Assembly: GCA_900762125.1 (NCBI GenBank)
Contig: CAAFFL010000073.1
Coordinates: 1-14,373, forward strand
DNA from: an uncultured Prevotella sp.
GTDB lineage: Bacteria > Bacteroidota > Bacteroidia > Bacteroidales > Bacteroidaceae
DNA: 14,373 bases
Direction of reading: 5' to 3'
In this document: in pieces, positions 14,280 to 14,373 of the stretch
How positions within the stretch are numbered: position 1 is the first letter of the stretch
Layout of the letters: every line of letters begins with the position of its first letter
Notes under the pieces: generated by a model
Seen by the model: the letters and a program-made list of their open reading frames with translations, nothing else
The model's database searches: none
Told to the model about the DNA's origin: nothing
Made by a program: the position numbers and the translations under genes

Positions 14280-14331
14280 CTTCCTCCCCCTCTCCCCGAG
14301 CATAGCGATGGGGAGAGGGGGCCGGGGGAAG
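14280..14331. repeat. Long GC-rich palindrome, possible dispersed intergenic repeat
   Basis: Perfect 12-base arms, CCCCCTCTCCCC (14286-14297) and GGGGAGAGGGGG (14310-14321), enclose a 12-base loop, and after a bulge the outer CTTCC (14280-14284) can pair with GGAAG (14327-14331). No T-run follows on either strand directly, and a conventional terminator is already present next to it. Its composition is unlike the surrounding AT-rich spacer. I recall similar CCCTC/GAGGG palindromes as dispersed repeats between Bacteroidetes genes, but only one copy is in this window. Confidence 0.65.
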
Positions 14332-14341
14332 AGGGGCTTTT

Positions 14342-14373
14342 TTACTCCGGCAGCATCACTACGCTGACCTTGT
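14342..14373 (-). CDS. Partial 3' end of a minus-strand gene, cut by window edge
   Basis: In one minus-strand frame the last bases read KVSVVMLPE and then TAA at 14344-14342. The stop is followed by a GC-rich hairpin and then a terminator in the same direction, as expected downstream of a gene. Nine residues do not allow a family to be named, and the frame could be chance. Confidence 0.4.
   Translation of the reverse strand, partial: KVSVVMLPE

Overview
The window looks like an assembled contig end from a member of the Bacteroidetes, most likely Prevotella-like. The support is the Bacteroidetes -7 promoter element (TAnnTTTGCA) at five places, the absence of clear Shine-Dalgarno sites before most genes, and lineage-typical families: DUF4271, a DUF6769-type histidine-rich protein, and an RND pump fused to its outer-membrane channel. 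The first 58 bases are not genomic. They are the Illumina TruSeq universal (P5) adapter, so the natural sequence starts at base 59.

Left part (59-1715): a cut-off minus-strand gene with its promoter at the edge, then a plus-strand EamA/DMT-type permease with its own promoter, then a degraded IS transposase fragment on the minus strand.

Metal-efflux operon (1716-7743, minus strand): transcription probably starts beside an unusually perfect 19-base inverted repeat (7766-7784). It runs through a small His/Cys-rich secreted protein, a 1450-residue fusion of a heavy-metal RND pump with a full-length TolC-type outer-membrane factor, and a lipoprotein membrane-fusion protein. Together these would make a complete tripartite envelope exporter. 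The DFGxxxDG motif in the pump points to divalent cations (Zn/Co/Ni/Cd type) rather than Cu/Ag, but the substrate is inferred.

Housekeeping cluster (7868-14173, minus strand): a promoter at 14164-14173 is followed by metK, a DUF4271 membrane protein, hemD, rnpA, yidD, tyrS and a SIMPL-domain protein, with short gaps or an overlap, as in one long transcription unit. A tRNA-Gln gene with its own promoter and a strong terminator follows. A 24-base tRNA-like 3' fragment begins exactly at the SIMPL stop codon. rnpA carries an in-frame array of ten 9-base repeats that adds about 30 residues to a normally compact protein.

Right edge (14174-14373): two GC-rich hairpins and the last codons of another minus-strand gene. 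I see no phage, CRISPR array, secretion or defence system. The most unusual things are the repeat-expanded rnpA, the pump/channel polyprotein with an internal signal peptide, the operator-like palindrome, the tRNA scar and the adapter.
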